DNA from: Phaeovulum vinaykumarii
GTDB taxonomy: Bacteria > Pseudomonadota > Alphaproteobacteria > Rhodobacterales > Rhodobacteraceae
Length of the DNA: 64,000 nt
Direction: 5' to 3'
NCBI RefSeq assembly: GCF_900156695.1
Contig: NZ_FTOM01000007.1
Location: forward strand, 62,001-126,000
Below the pieces are notes generated by a model, which saw only the letters and a list, made by a program, of their open reading frames with translations, searched no databases and was not told where the DNA came from. Made by a program: the position numbers and the translations under genes. Shown piece after piece: positions 46,259 through 54,864 of this stretch; positions within the stretch are counted from its first letter, which is position 1; every line of letters starts with the position of its first letter.

Positions 46259-47251
46259 TCAGCGCCCCGTCACCCCGCGCAGCCGGTCCGAGCGCCGGCG
46301 CAGCAGCTCGACCGTGGTCAGCAGCGCGATCGAGATCACCACCAGGATCGTGGCCACCGCCAGGATCGCCGGCGAGATCTGCTCGCGGATGCCGTTCCAC
46401 ATCTGCCGCGGGATCGTCTGCTGGTCGTAATCGGCAATGAAGAGCACGGCGACCACCTCGTCGAACGAGGTCACGAAGGCAAACAGCCCCCCCGACACCA
46501 CCCCCGGCAGGATCAGCGGCATGATCACCTTGAAGAAGGTCGTGCGCGGGTTCGCCCCCAGGCTGGCCGAGGCCCGGATCAGCGACCGGTCAAAGCCCAC
46601 CAGCGTCGCCGTCACCGTGATGATGACGAAGGGAATGCCCAGAACGGCATGCGCCAGGATGATGCCCGGATAGGTGCCCGCCAGCCGGAAGCCCCAGGCA
46701 TCCGCGGTCGAGAATTGCGCGATCCCGATCTCGAAGGGCGAGAAGGAGATGGTCGGATAGGGGATGCCGGGGTTCGAGAAGAAGAAGAACATCCCCGTGG
46801 CCGAGATGATGATCGGCACGATCATCGGCGAGATCAGCACCGCCATGATCGCCCGGCGATAGGGCATCTCGGGACGCGAGAGGCCCAGCGCCGCCAGCGT
46901 GCCCAGCCCCGTGGCCACGATGGTCGAGAAGATGCCGATGATGATCGAGTTCTTGGTCACCTGAAGCCAGGTCGTATTGTGCCACACATCCGCCCACCAC
47001 GCGGCCCCGCGCGGGGCTTCGGGATCCTGCATGCCGAAGGTGACCAGCGTTTCATACCAGCGCGTGGACCACCCCTCGGGGTCGAAGGCCAGCATCTTCT
47101 GGGTGAAGGTGAAATAGGGCTCGGCGTTGAAGGACAGCGGAATGATGACCAGGATCGGCGCGATCAGGAACAGGAAGATCATCGCGCAGAGCAGCAGGTA
47201 GGTATAGTGCCAGATGCGCTCCAGCGGGCTTGCGTAGACGGGAAGTGCCAT
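46259..47251 (-). CDS. ABC transporter permease (polyamine type, PotC-like)
   Basis: Inner-membrane permease of 330 residues for a polyamine-type importer. The first segment is YTYLLLCAMIFLFLIAPILVIIPLSF, followed by a periplasmic loop of about 65 residues. Further membrane spans surround the EAA-loop ASASLGANPRTTFFKVIMPLILPGV near residue 230, the coupling site for the ATPase. It is the last gene of the operon, ten bases after the other permease, and is followed by a terminator. The family is clear; spermidine, putrescine or a related cation is the likely cargo, but amino-acid or opine importers share this type. Confidence 0.92.
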   Translation of the reverse strand: MALPVYASPLERIWHYTYLLLCAMIFLFLIAPILVIIPLSFNAEPYFTFTQKMLAFDPEGWSTRWYETLVTFGMQDPEAPRGAAWWADVWHNTTWLQVTKNSIIIGIFSTIVATGLGTLAALGLSRPEMPYRRAIMAVLISPMIVPIIISATGMFFFFSNPGIPYPTISFSPFEIGIAQFSTADAWGFRLAGTYPGIILAHAVLGIPFVIITVTATLVGFDRSLIRASASLGANPRTTFFKVIMPLILPGVVSGGLFAFVTSFDEVVAVLFIADYDQQTIPRQMWNGIREQISPAILAVATILVVISIALLTTVELLRRRSDRLRGVTGR

Positions 47252-47260
47252 GGTGTCACC

Positions 47261-48544
47261 TTACCCCAGCTTGAGATTGTCGATGCCCACGAGCCGGTCG
47301 TAGAGCCAGTAGAGAATGAGAACCCCGCCCAGCAGGATGCCCGCCAGAGCCGCCGCCAGCGACCAGTTCAGCGATTTCTGCATGTGGAAGGCGATCAGGT
47401 TCGACACCAGCTGCCCGTCGGCGCCGCCGACAAGGGCCGGGGTGATGTAATAGCCGATGGCCAGGATGAACACGAGAAGCGAGCCCGCCCCGATCCCCGG
47501 CAGCGTCTGCGGCAGGTAGATGCGGCGGAAGGCCGTCCACGAGGTCGCCCCGAGCGAGCGGGCCGCACGCACATAGCTGGGCGGGATCGGGCGCATCACC
47601 GAATAGAGCGGCAGCACCATGAACGGCAGCAGGATATGGGTCATGGCGACCACGGTGCCGATCTGGTTATACATCATCTGGATGCGGCCATCCTCGCCGA
47701 TGATGCCCACGGCCACCAGCAGGTCGTTGACCACCCCCTGGCTTTGCAAAAGCACCATCCACGAGGTCGTGCGCACCAGAAGCGATGTCCAGAACGGCAA
47801 CAGCACGAAGATCATCAGGATGTTCGAGCGCGCCAGCGGCAGCGTGGCCAGAAGATGCGCGATGGGAAAGCCCAGCAGGATGCACAGCGCGGTGATCAGC
47901 GCCGACAGCGCCAGCGTGCGCTGGAACAGCATCACATAGACCGCGCGGTCCTCGGGCACCGAAACGATATGGCCCTCGGCATCGCGTGTCAGGTCGATCG
48001 CGGCCAGATAGAAGTCGATGGTGAAGGGCTGCGAGGCCGAACGCATGGCCCGCCAGATCTCGGGATCGCCCCAATCCTCGTCGATCTCGAGAAGCGCGGG
48101 CTTGTAGGGCGGCTCGAGCTTCGCGGCCTTGCGCGCCGAGGACGTGAAGAGCGAGCGCGTGCCCGCAACGTCATAGTTGATGCGCGTGCCGGCAACGCCT
48201 GCGGTCTTGGTCTCGCGCATCAGCTTGAGGTCGGCGGCCAGCGCGGCATAGGCGCTTTCGTCCAGCTCGGACCCCTGGGGGTGTTCGTCGAACCATTGCA
48301 CCAGGTTGGGTGCGGCATCCGAGAAGGTCGGGTTGTAGACCGACTGGAACAGCATCTGCCCGATGGGCAGGACGAAGGCGAAGATGACGAAGGCAAAGAG
48401 CGGCGCCACCAGCATCAGCGCCCGGCGCCGGGCCCGCTTCTGAGATTGCGCCAGTGCCACCTTCAGGGGTTGGCCATCGGCTGTGCTCAGCGGGCCACCG
48501 GAACCGGGGTCCGGGTCGGTCACTGCGGCGCTTGCATCGCTCAT
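47261..48544 (-). CDS. ABC transporter permease (polyamine type, PotB-like) with large periplasmic insert
   Basis: Permease of 427 residues, over 100 longer than E. coli PotB. The cytoplasmic start (about 40 residues, acidic then basic) leads to the first helix LMLVAPLFAFVIFAFVLPIGQML. A hydrophilic periplasmic loop of about 130 residues follows (about 65-195, with FDEHPQGSELDESAYAALAA and YDVAGTRSLFTSSARKAAKL). The core helices then start at ALSALITALCILLGFPIAHLL. The EAA loop AARSLGATSWTAFRRIYLPQTLPG lies near 320. The extra loop makes it resemble an enlarged version seen in alphaproteobacterial importers. The ATG follows GAGGAGAG. About 400 non-coding bases separate it from the binding-protein gene upstream. 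Confidence 0.92.
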   Translation of the reverse strand: MSDASAAVTDPDPGSGGPLSTADGQPLKVALAQSQKRARRRALMLVAPLFAFVIFAFVLPIGQMLFQSVYNPTFSDAAPNLVQWFDEHPQGSELDESAYAALAADLKLMRETKTAGVAGTRINYDVAGTRSLFTSSARKAAKLEPPYKPALLEIDEDWGDPEIWRAMRSASQPFTIDFYLAAIDLTRDAEGHIVSVPEDRAVYVMLFQRTLALSALITALCILLGFPIAHLLATLPLARSNILMIFVLLPFWTSLLVRTTSWMVLLQSQGVVNDLLVAVGIIGEDGRIQMMYNQIGTVVAMTHILLPFMVLPLYSVMRPIPPSYVRAARSLGATSWTAFRRIYLPQTLPGIGAGSLLVFILAIGYYITPALVGGADGQLVSNLIAFHMQKSLNWSLAAALAGILLGGVLILYWLYDRLVGIDNLKLG

Positions 48545-48947
48545 GGCGCTCTCCTCTCGTGTCCGGCGTGGTGCCGGCAGATCTTGTGTCATTCCACCCG
48601 AGGCGCGCCTCCGCGGCGTCTATGGAGGGCGCGGACCGTATCGGGCGTCCCGCCGCCCGGATCGGACCGGCGCGTGGTGAGTTTCGGGCCAGGGCCCGAC
48701 ATGCGGGCGCATCCGGGCCGGCGGCGGAGCGCAGCAGCGGGGATGCGGGAAACCTTTGTGTCGCGGAAGACCGCTCCGCGACTTCAGGGGTTCCGACCGC
48801 CCCGCCGGGCCAATGACGGCAGCGGCCGGAGACTGTTCTTCGCGCGACGGGCGGTCGGTTCCGCCCCCCGCCCCCGGCCCCGTCAGGGGCAGGGCGGGCG
48901 GCGGGGGCGGACGGTCGATCCGTCCGCCCCCGCCTCCCCCTGTCGGA
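48545..48947. other. Spacer between binding-protein and permease genes with two hairpins
   Basis: Four hundred bases with no trusted gene. Two stem-loops lie on the transcribed strand: the strong one at 48900-48934 and a smaller GTCGCGGA/TCCGCGAC eight-pair stem at 48760-48782. A spacer of this size within an importer operon could reduce permease expression relative to the binding protein. Confidence 0.6.
48900..48934 (-). terminator. Strong hairpin directly after the binding-protein gene
   Basis: A perfect 15-pair GC stem (arms GGCGGGGGCGGACGG and its complement, five-base loop) lies 14 bases after the stop codon. There is no T-run, so partial termination or 3'-end protection of the upstream mRNA is more likely than full termination. 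Confidence 0.6.
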
Positions 48948-50021
48948 TCAGCCGGCCAGCCAGGCGTTGAAGCGCTCGTTCAGCTCCACGTCGTGGTCCG
49001 CCCAGAAGGTCGGGTTGGTCCAGATGACGTTCTCCAGATTCTCGGGGCTCGTCGGCATGTGCGGACCCATCTCGGTCACGCCGTCCTGATAGAGCCCCAC
49101 CAGCGGCGCCGAGGATTTCCGCGCCGGCCCGTAGGAGATGTATTTCGCCTGATCGGCCAGACGCTGGGTGTCGGTCGAGAAGGCCAGGAACTGCTTGGCC
49201 GCCTCCAGGTTCGGCGCGCCTTTCGGAATGACCCACAGGTCATAATCCATGTATTGGCCGTCCCAGATGATCTCGAAGGGCTTGCCCTCGGCCGCGATGG
49301 CGTTGAAGAAGCGGCCGTTATAGCCGTTGGTCATGACCACTTCGCCGTCGGCCAGCAGCTGCGGCGGCTGCGCGCCAGCTTCCCACCACACGACCGAATC
49401 CTTGATCGTGTCAAGCTTGGCCAGCGCACGGGCCACGCCCTCGTCGGTGCCCAGCACCTCGTAGATCTGATCGTTCGGCACGCCATCGGCCAGAAGCGCC
49501 ATCTCCATCGAGCGTTTCGCCGCCTTCAGCAGACCGCGCTTGCCCGGATATTTCTCGAGATCGAAGAAATCGGCCAGGGTCGAGGGCGGAGTGCCGGGGA
49601 ACTTCGTCTTGTCATAGGCGATCACCGTGCCCCAGACGATGCTGGCCACCGCGCAATCCTGAATCGCGCCATCGACGAAATCCTCGGTCGCGGGGGTGCC
49701 ATCGGGCGCCGGCGGCAGGATCGCGGGGTCGATCTCTTCCAGCAGGCCCTCGTCGCACAACCGGATCGCGTCCGACAGCTCGACGTCGGCCAGGTCGATC
49801 GAGACATTGCCGGCCTCGACCTGCGCCTTGAGCGGCGTCGCCGGGTTGTCGGCGTCGATCGAATTGACCTTGATGCCGGTCAGTTGGGTGAAGGGCTTGT
49901 GATAAGCTTCGACCTGGCTGACGGTATAGGCACCGCCCCAGGACACGACGTTGACCTCCTGCGCCGAGGCCGCAGCCCCGACGGCCACCAGCGCACTGGT
50001 CAGGATAAGCGTCTTCTTCAT
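48948..50021 (-). CDS. Extracellular solute-binding protein (polyamine type, PotD-like)
   Basis: Periplasmic binding protein of 357 residues for the ABC importer. The signal peptide is KKTLILTSALVAVGAAASA with cleavage before Gln21. The mature protein starts EVNVVSWGGAYTVSQVEAYHKPF, a pattern shared by the PotD/PotF group. VIAYDKTKFPGTPPSTLADFFDLEKYPGKRGLL lies near 135, VMTNGYNGRFFNAIAAEGKPF near 230 and YDLWVIPKGAPNLEAAKQFLAF near 260, which line the ligand cleft in relatives. The ligand (putrescine, spermidine, or a similar amine) is inferred. It follows the ATPase gene by about 96 bases and precedes the permeases, an order unlike E. coli potABCD. Confidence 0.93.
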   Translation of the reverse strand: MKKTLILTSALVAVGAAASAQEVNVVSWGGAYTVSQVEAYHKPFTQLTGIKVNSIDADNPATPLKAQVEAGNVSIDLADVELSDAIRLCDEGLLEEIDPAILPPAPDGTPATEDFVDGAIQDCAVASIVWGTVIAYDKTKFPGTPPSTLADFFDLEKYPGKRGLLKAAKRSMEMALLADGVPNDQIYEVLGTDEGVARALAKLDTIKDSVVWWEAGAQPPQLLADGEVVMTNGYNGRFFNAIAAEGKPFEIIWDGQYMDYDLWVIPKGAPNLEAAKQFLAFSTDTQRLADQAKYISYGPARKSSAPLVGLYQDGVTEMGPHMPTSPENLENVIWTNPTFWADHDVELNERFNAWLAG

Positions 50022-50117
50022 GCGAGTTCTCCCGTTGTGTTGTTGGATGGCCGGTTTTCCGGCTTCTGGTATGATGCAGATGCTGGCGCGGACGGGCCGC
50101 GCCGGCAAGAGCCTTGC

Positions 50118-51221
50118 TCAGAGCAGGTCGAGCGCCCGCGCATCGGCCGGGTGCCAGCCGATCTGAACCGTCTGACCCGGCTGGAGCCGCGTCTGATCGA
50201 GCGTGTTGCGCGATTTCATGACGAAATCTTCGGTCCCGGCGACCCGCATCCGCGTGCGCAGGATGTCGCCCATGTAGATGACCTCGAGCACCTCGGCCGA
50301 GATCGTATGCGCCCCCTCGGGCATCATCTCGGGCTTGAACTCCACCCGCTCGGGGCGGATGGACACCAGCGTCTGCTGACCGCGGCGGCGGATGTTGACG
50401 GGGGTGGCGTCGATCACCTCGCCGGTGGTCAGGCGCACGACGCATTTCTCGTCGTCATATTCCTCGACCGTGCCGGGCAGCTTGTTGTTCTCGCCGATGA
50501 ACTGGGCGACAAAGCTGTTCTTGGGCCGTTCGTAAAGCACGTCGGGCGCATCCAGCTGCTGGATCTTGCCGTCGTTGAACACGGCCACGCGGTCGGACAT
50601 CGTCAGCGCCTCGCCCTGGTCGTGGGTGACATAGACCACGGTCAGCCCCAGCCTTTCATGCAAATGCTTGATCTCGAACTGCATATGCTCGCGCAGCTGC
50701 TTGTCCAGCGCGCCCAGCGGTTCGTCCATCAGCACCAGCTTGGGGTCGAAGACCAGCGCGCGCGCCAGCGCGATCCGCTGTTGCTGACCGCCCGACATCT
50801 GCGCCGGACGGCGGTTGGCAAAGGCGCCCATCTGCACCATGTCGAGCGCGCGCTTGATCTTCTCCTCGCGCTCGGATTTGCCCATGCCGCGCACCTCGAG
50901 CGGAAAGCTGAGGTTCTCGGCCACCGTCATGTGCGGAAAGAGCGCATAGTTCTGGAACACCATGCCGATGCCGCGCTTGTGCGGCGGCACCTGGTTGATC
51001 GGACGGCCGTCGAGACGGATCTCGCCATGGGTGGCGGTCTCGAAGCCTGCCAGCATCATCAGACAGGTGGTCTTGCCCGATCCGGACGGGCCGAGCATCG
51101 TCAGAAACTCACCCTTGGCGATCGAGAGGTTGAGATCCTTCACGACCAGAGTTTCGCCGTCATAGCTCTTCTGGACGTGCTCGAACACGACAAATCCGTC
51201 GCCGGTGGCGGGTTTGCTCAC
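50118..51221 (-). CDS. ABC transporter ATP-binding protein (polyamine type, PotA-like)
   Basis: ATPase of 367 residues driving the importer. Walker A GPSGSGKTT is near residue 44-52, Q-loop VFQNYALFPHMTVAENL near 88, signature MSGGQQQRIALARAL near 142, Walker B LVLMDEPLGALDKQ near 162 and H-loop VYVTHDQ near 195. The C-terminal TOBE domain (about 280-365) has VSIRPERVEFKPEMM and IYMGDILRTRMRV. Translation begins at GTG with AGGGAG before it. It is the first gene of the operon and has a plausible promoter directly upstream. Confidence 0.95.
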   Translation of the reverse strand: MSKPATGDGFVVFEHVQKSYDGETLVVKDLNLSIAKGEFLTMLGPSGSGKTTCLMMLAGFETATHGEIRLDGRPINQVPPHKRGIGMVFQNYALFPHMTVAENLSFPLEVRGMGKSEREEKIKRALDMVQMGAFANRRPAQMSGGQQQRIALARALVFDPKLVLMDEPLGALDKQLREHMQFEIKHLHERLGLTVVYVTHDQGEALTMSDRVAVFNDGKIQQLDAPDVLYERPKNSFVAQFIGENNKLPGTVEEYDDEKCVVRLTTGEVIDATPVNIRRRGQQTLVSIRPERVEFKPEMMPEGAHTISAEVLEVIYMGDILRTRMRVAGTEDFVMKSRNTLDQTRLQPGQTVQIGWHPADARALDLL

Positions 51222-51265
51222 TTCGGGCTCCCTGACTTTCGTTTGTTTCTTTTCCCGTTTACGCG

Positions 51266-51294
51266 ACTAAATCGAAACCGTTTGGCCATTTCAA
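51266..51294 (-). promoter_or_regulatory. Candidate sigma70 promoter of the ABC importer operon
   Basis: On the minus strand TTGAAA and TTTAGT are separated by 17 bases, about 45 bases before the GTG of the ATPase gene, in an AT-richer stretch. The match is good for this genome type. Confidence 0.5.
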
Positions 51295-51334
51295 CCCGTC
51301 GTTTCGGGGCATCAAGGGCCAGCAGTCGCGGGAA

Positions 51335-53230
51335 TCATTGCAGCACGAATTCGCCCGTCAAAGCGGCCAGAAACGACCATTCCTGCCCCCAATCGCGCCA
51401 GTTGACGAAACGCTGAGCGGAGATTTCCCGCCTTTTCAGCAGCGGGCGGACCATCGGACCGTAGAGAGACTCGACCGGAACCTGGCCCAGAAGCGCGGGC
51501 GCAAGGTCGGGACGTGCGGACAGAAGCGCCAGCCGATCGGCCCCCGAAAGCGCCCCGAAAGCCATGGGTCCGGGCCACAGCGTCTCGGCCCCCAGCCCTT
51601 CGGCCGAGACCAGCGCATGCCGATCCAGCAGGATGTGGTGATAGCCCACGCCAACGCCCGCCGGCCGCAGCCGCACGCCCGGCAGACCCAGATCCGCCAA
51701 ATGGCCCGCGCGCGCCAGCCGCCCCGTCCGGCCCGGCCGCCCCGGTTGCCCCACCAGAACCGAATGCTGACGCGACAGGCACAGACGCCCGTGCAGCCCC
51801 AGCGCGCCCTCGTCGATCTCGACCGGGGCCATCTCGGGGCGCCGGGCCAGCTGCGCCGGCCCCAGCCAGCGCGCGGCGGCAAAGACGATGGGCCGCGCCG
51901 CAACGCGCCCCTGCGCATCGGCCGCCAGCACCCGGTCGCCGGCGCGCAGGGTCTCGACCCGGCGCGGCCCTTCGGGCGTGGCGATCCGCGTTCCGGTCAC
52001 GAAACAGGGGATACCCATCGCATAGAGCATGGGCGCGGGCTTGGCGGGATCGAGCACCACCCCCGTCAGCAGAAGCGTCTCGCCGCCTGGAAAGGTCAGC
52101 AGCGAATTGCCCAACCCGTCGTTGGTCACCGTCACGTCCCAGGCGTTCACGGGCTGGCCGCCGGTGTCGGTCATGCCGGTGACATCGAGCTGATCGGCGG
52201 TGAAACCCGCGCTCATCGTCGTGTCGAAATCCGACACCGTATCGGCGCCATGCCCGTCGCTGAAGACGATCAGGTCGTCACCCGCGCCGATGGTGATGAG
52301 GTCGCTGCCGGTCCCGCCCTCCAGCGTGTCGGCCCCGTCGCCCCCTTCCAGCGTGTCGGTGCCGTCGCCGCCCAGCAGCGAATCGTTGCCGCCATCGGCC
52401 CGCAGCAGGTCGTTGCCGGTGCCGCCGTCCAGAAGGTCGTCGCCCAGCTCGCCGTTCAGGAAGTCGTTGTCGTCCCCGCCATAGATCGAGTCGTTGCCGT
52501 ATCCGCCCCAGATCGAGTCATTGCCGGCGTCGCCATAAAGCACGGCGTCATAAAGGTAATGACCGGCAAAGACATCATCGATGAGATCATCGCCCGTGCC
52601 GCCGTAGACGGTATCGCCTTCGGCCTGGGTGGCGCCGCCGGTTCCGAAATAGATCGTGTCGTTGCCCGCGCCGCCGACGATGACATCGGCGCCCGCGCCG
52701 CCGTCGATGGTGTCATTCCCCGCGCCGGCCCAGATGCTGTCCGCCCCCGCGTTGCCCAGGATCGAATCCGCGAAGCCCCCGCCGATGATGCTATTGGCCA
52801 GGGTCGGGTCATAGATCGGGGTGACAAGGCCGGAATATTGCGGCTCGACCGCGTCCGTCACATCGACGTAATTGATGATCTCGTAGGTGACGCCCGGCGT
52901 CAGTTCGACATCCGAGACATGGCCGATCAGCGTGCCGTTGACGTGAACTTCATAGAGGTTGATGACACCGCCGGCCGGGTTCACGACCGTCCGCATCGCA
53001 GTCAGCCGCACAGCCCCCGAGGCCACGAAGCCCCCCGACGCGGTGGTGACGGTGGCCATCTGGTTGCCGTCTTGCTGCCATGCATACGAACCGTCAAAGA
53101 CCGGATCGTCATCGCTGAGCGCGATGTTCAGACGATCGTTCACGGCGCTCCAGGCCGGGTCGAGCATGAAGCGCGAGCCCAGAACACCAGGACCGCCATC
53201 CTCGACGGTGAAATCCGAATATCGGTACAT
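51335..53230 (-). CDS. RTX-repeat protein with C-terminal Hint domain
   Basis: Secreted-type protein of 631 residues. An unassigned N-terminal domain (about 1-135) is followed by calcium-binding RTX nonapeptides (about 140-335; GGAGNDTI, GGYGNDSIYGGDDNDFL, GGDGTDTLEGGDGADTLEGG). A Hint (Hedgehog/intein) domain follows, starting at Cys409 in CFVTGTRIATPEGPRRVETLRAGDRVL. There is no N-terminal signal peptide, which fits type I secretion, but no HlyB/HlyD/TolC genes are nearby. The Hint domain may allow self-cleavage at Cys409, although the downstream part ends near residue 631 without a known cargo domain. The ATG lies after an AT-rich upstream stretch with a TTGACG (53300-53305) that could be its -35 element. 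No terminator was found at its 3' end, near the ABC promoter. Confidence 0.88.
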   Translation of the reverse strand: MYRYSDFTVEDGGPGVLGSRFMLDPAWSAVNDRLNIALSDDDPVFDGSYAWQQDGNQMATVTTASGGFVASGAVRLTAMRTVVNPAGGVINLYEVHVNGTLIGHVSDVELTPGVTYEIINYVDVTDAVEPQYSGLVTPIYDPTLANSIIGGGFADSILGNAGADSIWAGAGNDTIDGGAGADVIVGGAGNDTIYFGTGGATQAEGDTVYGGTGDDLIDDVFAGHYLYDAVLYGDAGNDSIWGGYGNDSIYGGDDNDFLNGELGDDLLDGGTGNDLLRADGGNDSLLGGDGTDTLEGGDGADTLEGGTGSDLITIGAGDDLIVFSDGHGADTVSDFDTTMSAGFTADQLDVTGMTDTGGQPVNAWDVTVTNDGLGNSLLTFPGGETLLLTGVVLDPAKPAPMLYAMGIPCFVTGTRIATPEGPRRVETLRAGDRVLAADAQGRVAARPIVFAAARWLGPAQLARRPEMAPVEIDEGALGLHGRLCLSRQHSVLVGQPGRPGRTGRLARAGHLADLGLPGVRLRPAGVGVGYHHILLDRHALVSAEGLGAETLWPGPMAFGALSGADRLALLSARPDLAPALLGQVPVESLYGPMVRPLLKRREISAQRFVNWRDWGQEWSFLAALTGEFVLQ

Positions 53231-53377
53231 CGGTCAGCAACGCCTCAGACGCTTGGGGCCAAACACAAGCACACATTCTGCGCATTCATATACATTTTGC
53301 GTCAACAAGCTGTTAAGCGTATTGAGAAAAAGGACAAATTCCCCCGCCCCGGCGCCCGTGGCGCAGGTGCGCGCATG

Positions 53378-53409
53378 AAAAAGCCCCGCCGTGACGGGCA
53401 CGGCGGGGC
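53378..53409 (-). terminator. Rho-independent terminator of carD
   Basis: On the minus strand GCCCCGCCGTG and CACGGCGGGGC form an 11-pair stem followed by TTTTT, 23 bases after the carD stop. Confidence 0.92.
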
Positions 53410-53431
53410 CAGGATGTCAGGATCAGGCGGC

Positions 53432-53941
53432 TCAGGCCGCGCGCGACAGAAGAACCTCGTCGACCTGCTGCTGGGCGCGCGCCTCGTCGGTGCCCGACAC
53501 GGCCGCGACCTCGCGGGTCAGACGCTCGAGCGCGGCTTCGTAGAGCTGACGCTCGGAATAGCTCTGCTCGCGCTGGTCATCGGCGCGGTGCAGGTCGCGC
53601 ACGACCTCGGCGATGGCCATCAGGTCACCCGAGTTGATCTTCTGTTCATATTCCTGGGCACGGCGCGACCACATCGCGCGTTTGACGCGGGCCTTGCCGC
53701 GCAGCGTTTCCAGGGCGCGGCTGACGACATCGGGGGTCGACAGCGAACGCATCCCGATCTCGGTCGCCTTGTGGGTGGGCACGCGCAGCGTCATCTTGTC
53801 CTTTTCAAAGGAGATGACGAACAGTTCGAGCCGCAGACCGGCGATTTCCTGTTCCTCGATCGAGACGATCTTGCCGACGCCGTGGGCAGGATAGACCACG
53901 AAATCGTTGGGGCGGAAATCGGCTTTCTTGGTCTTGGTCAT
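53432..53941 (-). CDS. carD: CarD family transcription regulator
   Basis: RNA-polymerase-binding protein of 169 residues that stabilises open complexes at many promoters. The N-terminal RNA-polymerase interaction domain (about 8-70) shows FRPNDFVVYPAHGVGKIVSIEEQEIAGLRLELFVI. The C-terminal helical DNA-binding region has LSTPDVVSRALETLRGKARVKRAMWSRRAQEYEQKINSGD with the Trp typical for the family. GAGGAA lies eight bases before the ATG. It is transcribed from a separate promoter with a structured leader of about 150 bases, which suggests controlled expression. It is downstream of fdxA and the helicase gene group on the same strand. Confidence 0.95.
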   Translation of the reverse strand: MTKTKKADFRPNDFVVYPAHGVGKIVSIEEQEIAGLRLELFVISFEKDKMTLRVPTHKATEIGMRSLSTPDVVSRALETLRGKARVKRAMWSRRAQEYEQKINSGDLMAIAEVVRDLHRADDQREQSYSERQLYEAALERLTREVAAVSGTDEARAQQQVDEVLLSRAA

Positions 53942-54043
53942 GCAGTTGCTTCCTCGCAGGTCCATACGCAACACCGGGAGATCACAGCGACACGCCCACC
54001 GCGGACGGGCAGAACCCGCCAGAGTAGCGCCGTGTTCGACATG

Positions 54044-54074
54044 AAAAACGCCGCAGGTGAACTGACATGCGGCG
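54044..54074 (-). promoter_or_regulatory. Terminator-like hairpin in the carD leader (possible attenuator)
   Basis: On the minus strand CGCCGCA and TGCGGCG (seven-pair stem, 12-base loop) run directly into TTTTT. It lies between the proposed carD promoter and the carD start, so premature termination of a short transcript is possible. Confidence 0.55.
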
Positions 54075-54103
54075 ATGAAACCCCCCGGTTCGTTTGTGTC
54101 ATC

Positions 54104-54132
54104 CTTATAACACGAAATCGCGCATCACGCAA
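54104..54132 (-). promoter_or_regulatory. Candidate promoter of carD
   Basis: On the minus strand TTGCGT is followed after exactly 17 bases by TATAAG. The predicted start would be near 54097, giving an untranslated leader of about 155 bases. The -10 hexamer lacks T at its last position. Confidence 0.5.
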
Positions 54133-54395
54133 AAGCTGCCCCCCGCCAAACCGGGGGGACCGACCGGATCCTCAAGTTTTTGTGAGGGGAAAAGGCCGCC
54201 AAGTCCCTGCGGCATCTGCGCGCGCGCCCCGTCCGCCCGCCGCGCAGCCCCCCAAACGCAGGCGGCGCGCACCCCGGAAAGGCACGCGCCGCGAATCGAT
54301 TCCGCACGCAAGATCAGCCCGCGGGCGGCCCCTTTGCCCGCGTCCTGACCGGAACGCGAACGGCGGGGGCGCACCGGGGGCGCAGATCCCGTCGG
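54133..54395. other. Non-coding gap downstream of fdxA
   Basis: No trusted gene. CCCCCCG/CGGGGGG (54139-54158) could form a seven-pair hairpin with CTTTT nearby on the minus strand and may terminate the fdxA transcript, 240 bases beyond its stop. The rest is GC-rich with no clear repeat. Confidence 0.4.
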
Positions 54396-54740
<345 letters not shown>

Positions 54741-54864
54741 TTCTCACACGCGGCTCTCTTCAAGGTCTGACGGTTTCCTATAGCCCCGGACCGGCCTGTT
54801 CAAGTCATCCCCGCGTGAAAGACGCATGCGCGGCGGCGGGTCGCATGCACAAAAACGCGGCAGA

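Noticed and set aside
46217-48970. Plus-strand open frame of about 917 codons across the permease genes
   Set aside because: Antisense of two ABC permeases whose EAA loops are intact; its product is Arg/His/Gln-rich noise.
52290-52800. Regular short repeats resembling an array
   Set aside because: They encode RTX calcium-binding nonapeptides inside one open frame and vary at third positions, so they are protein repeats and not CRISPR.
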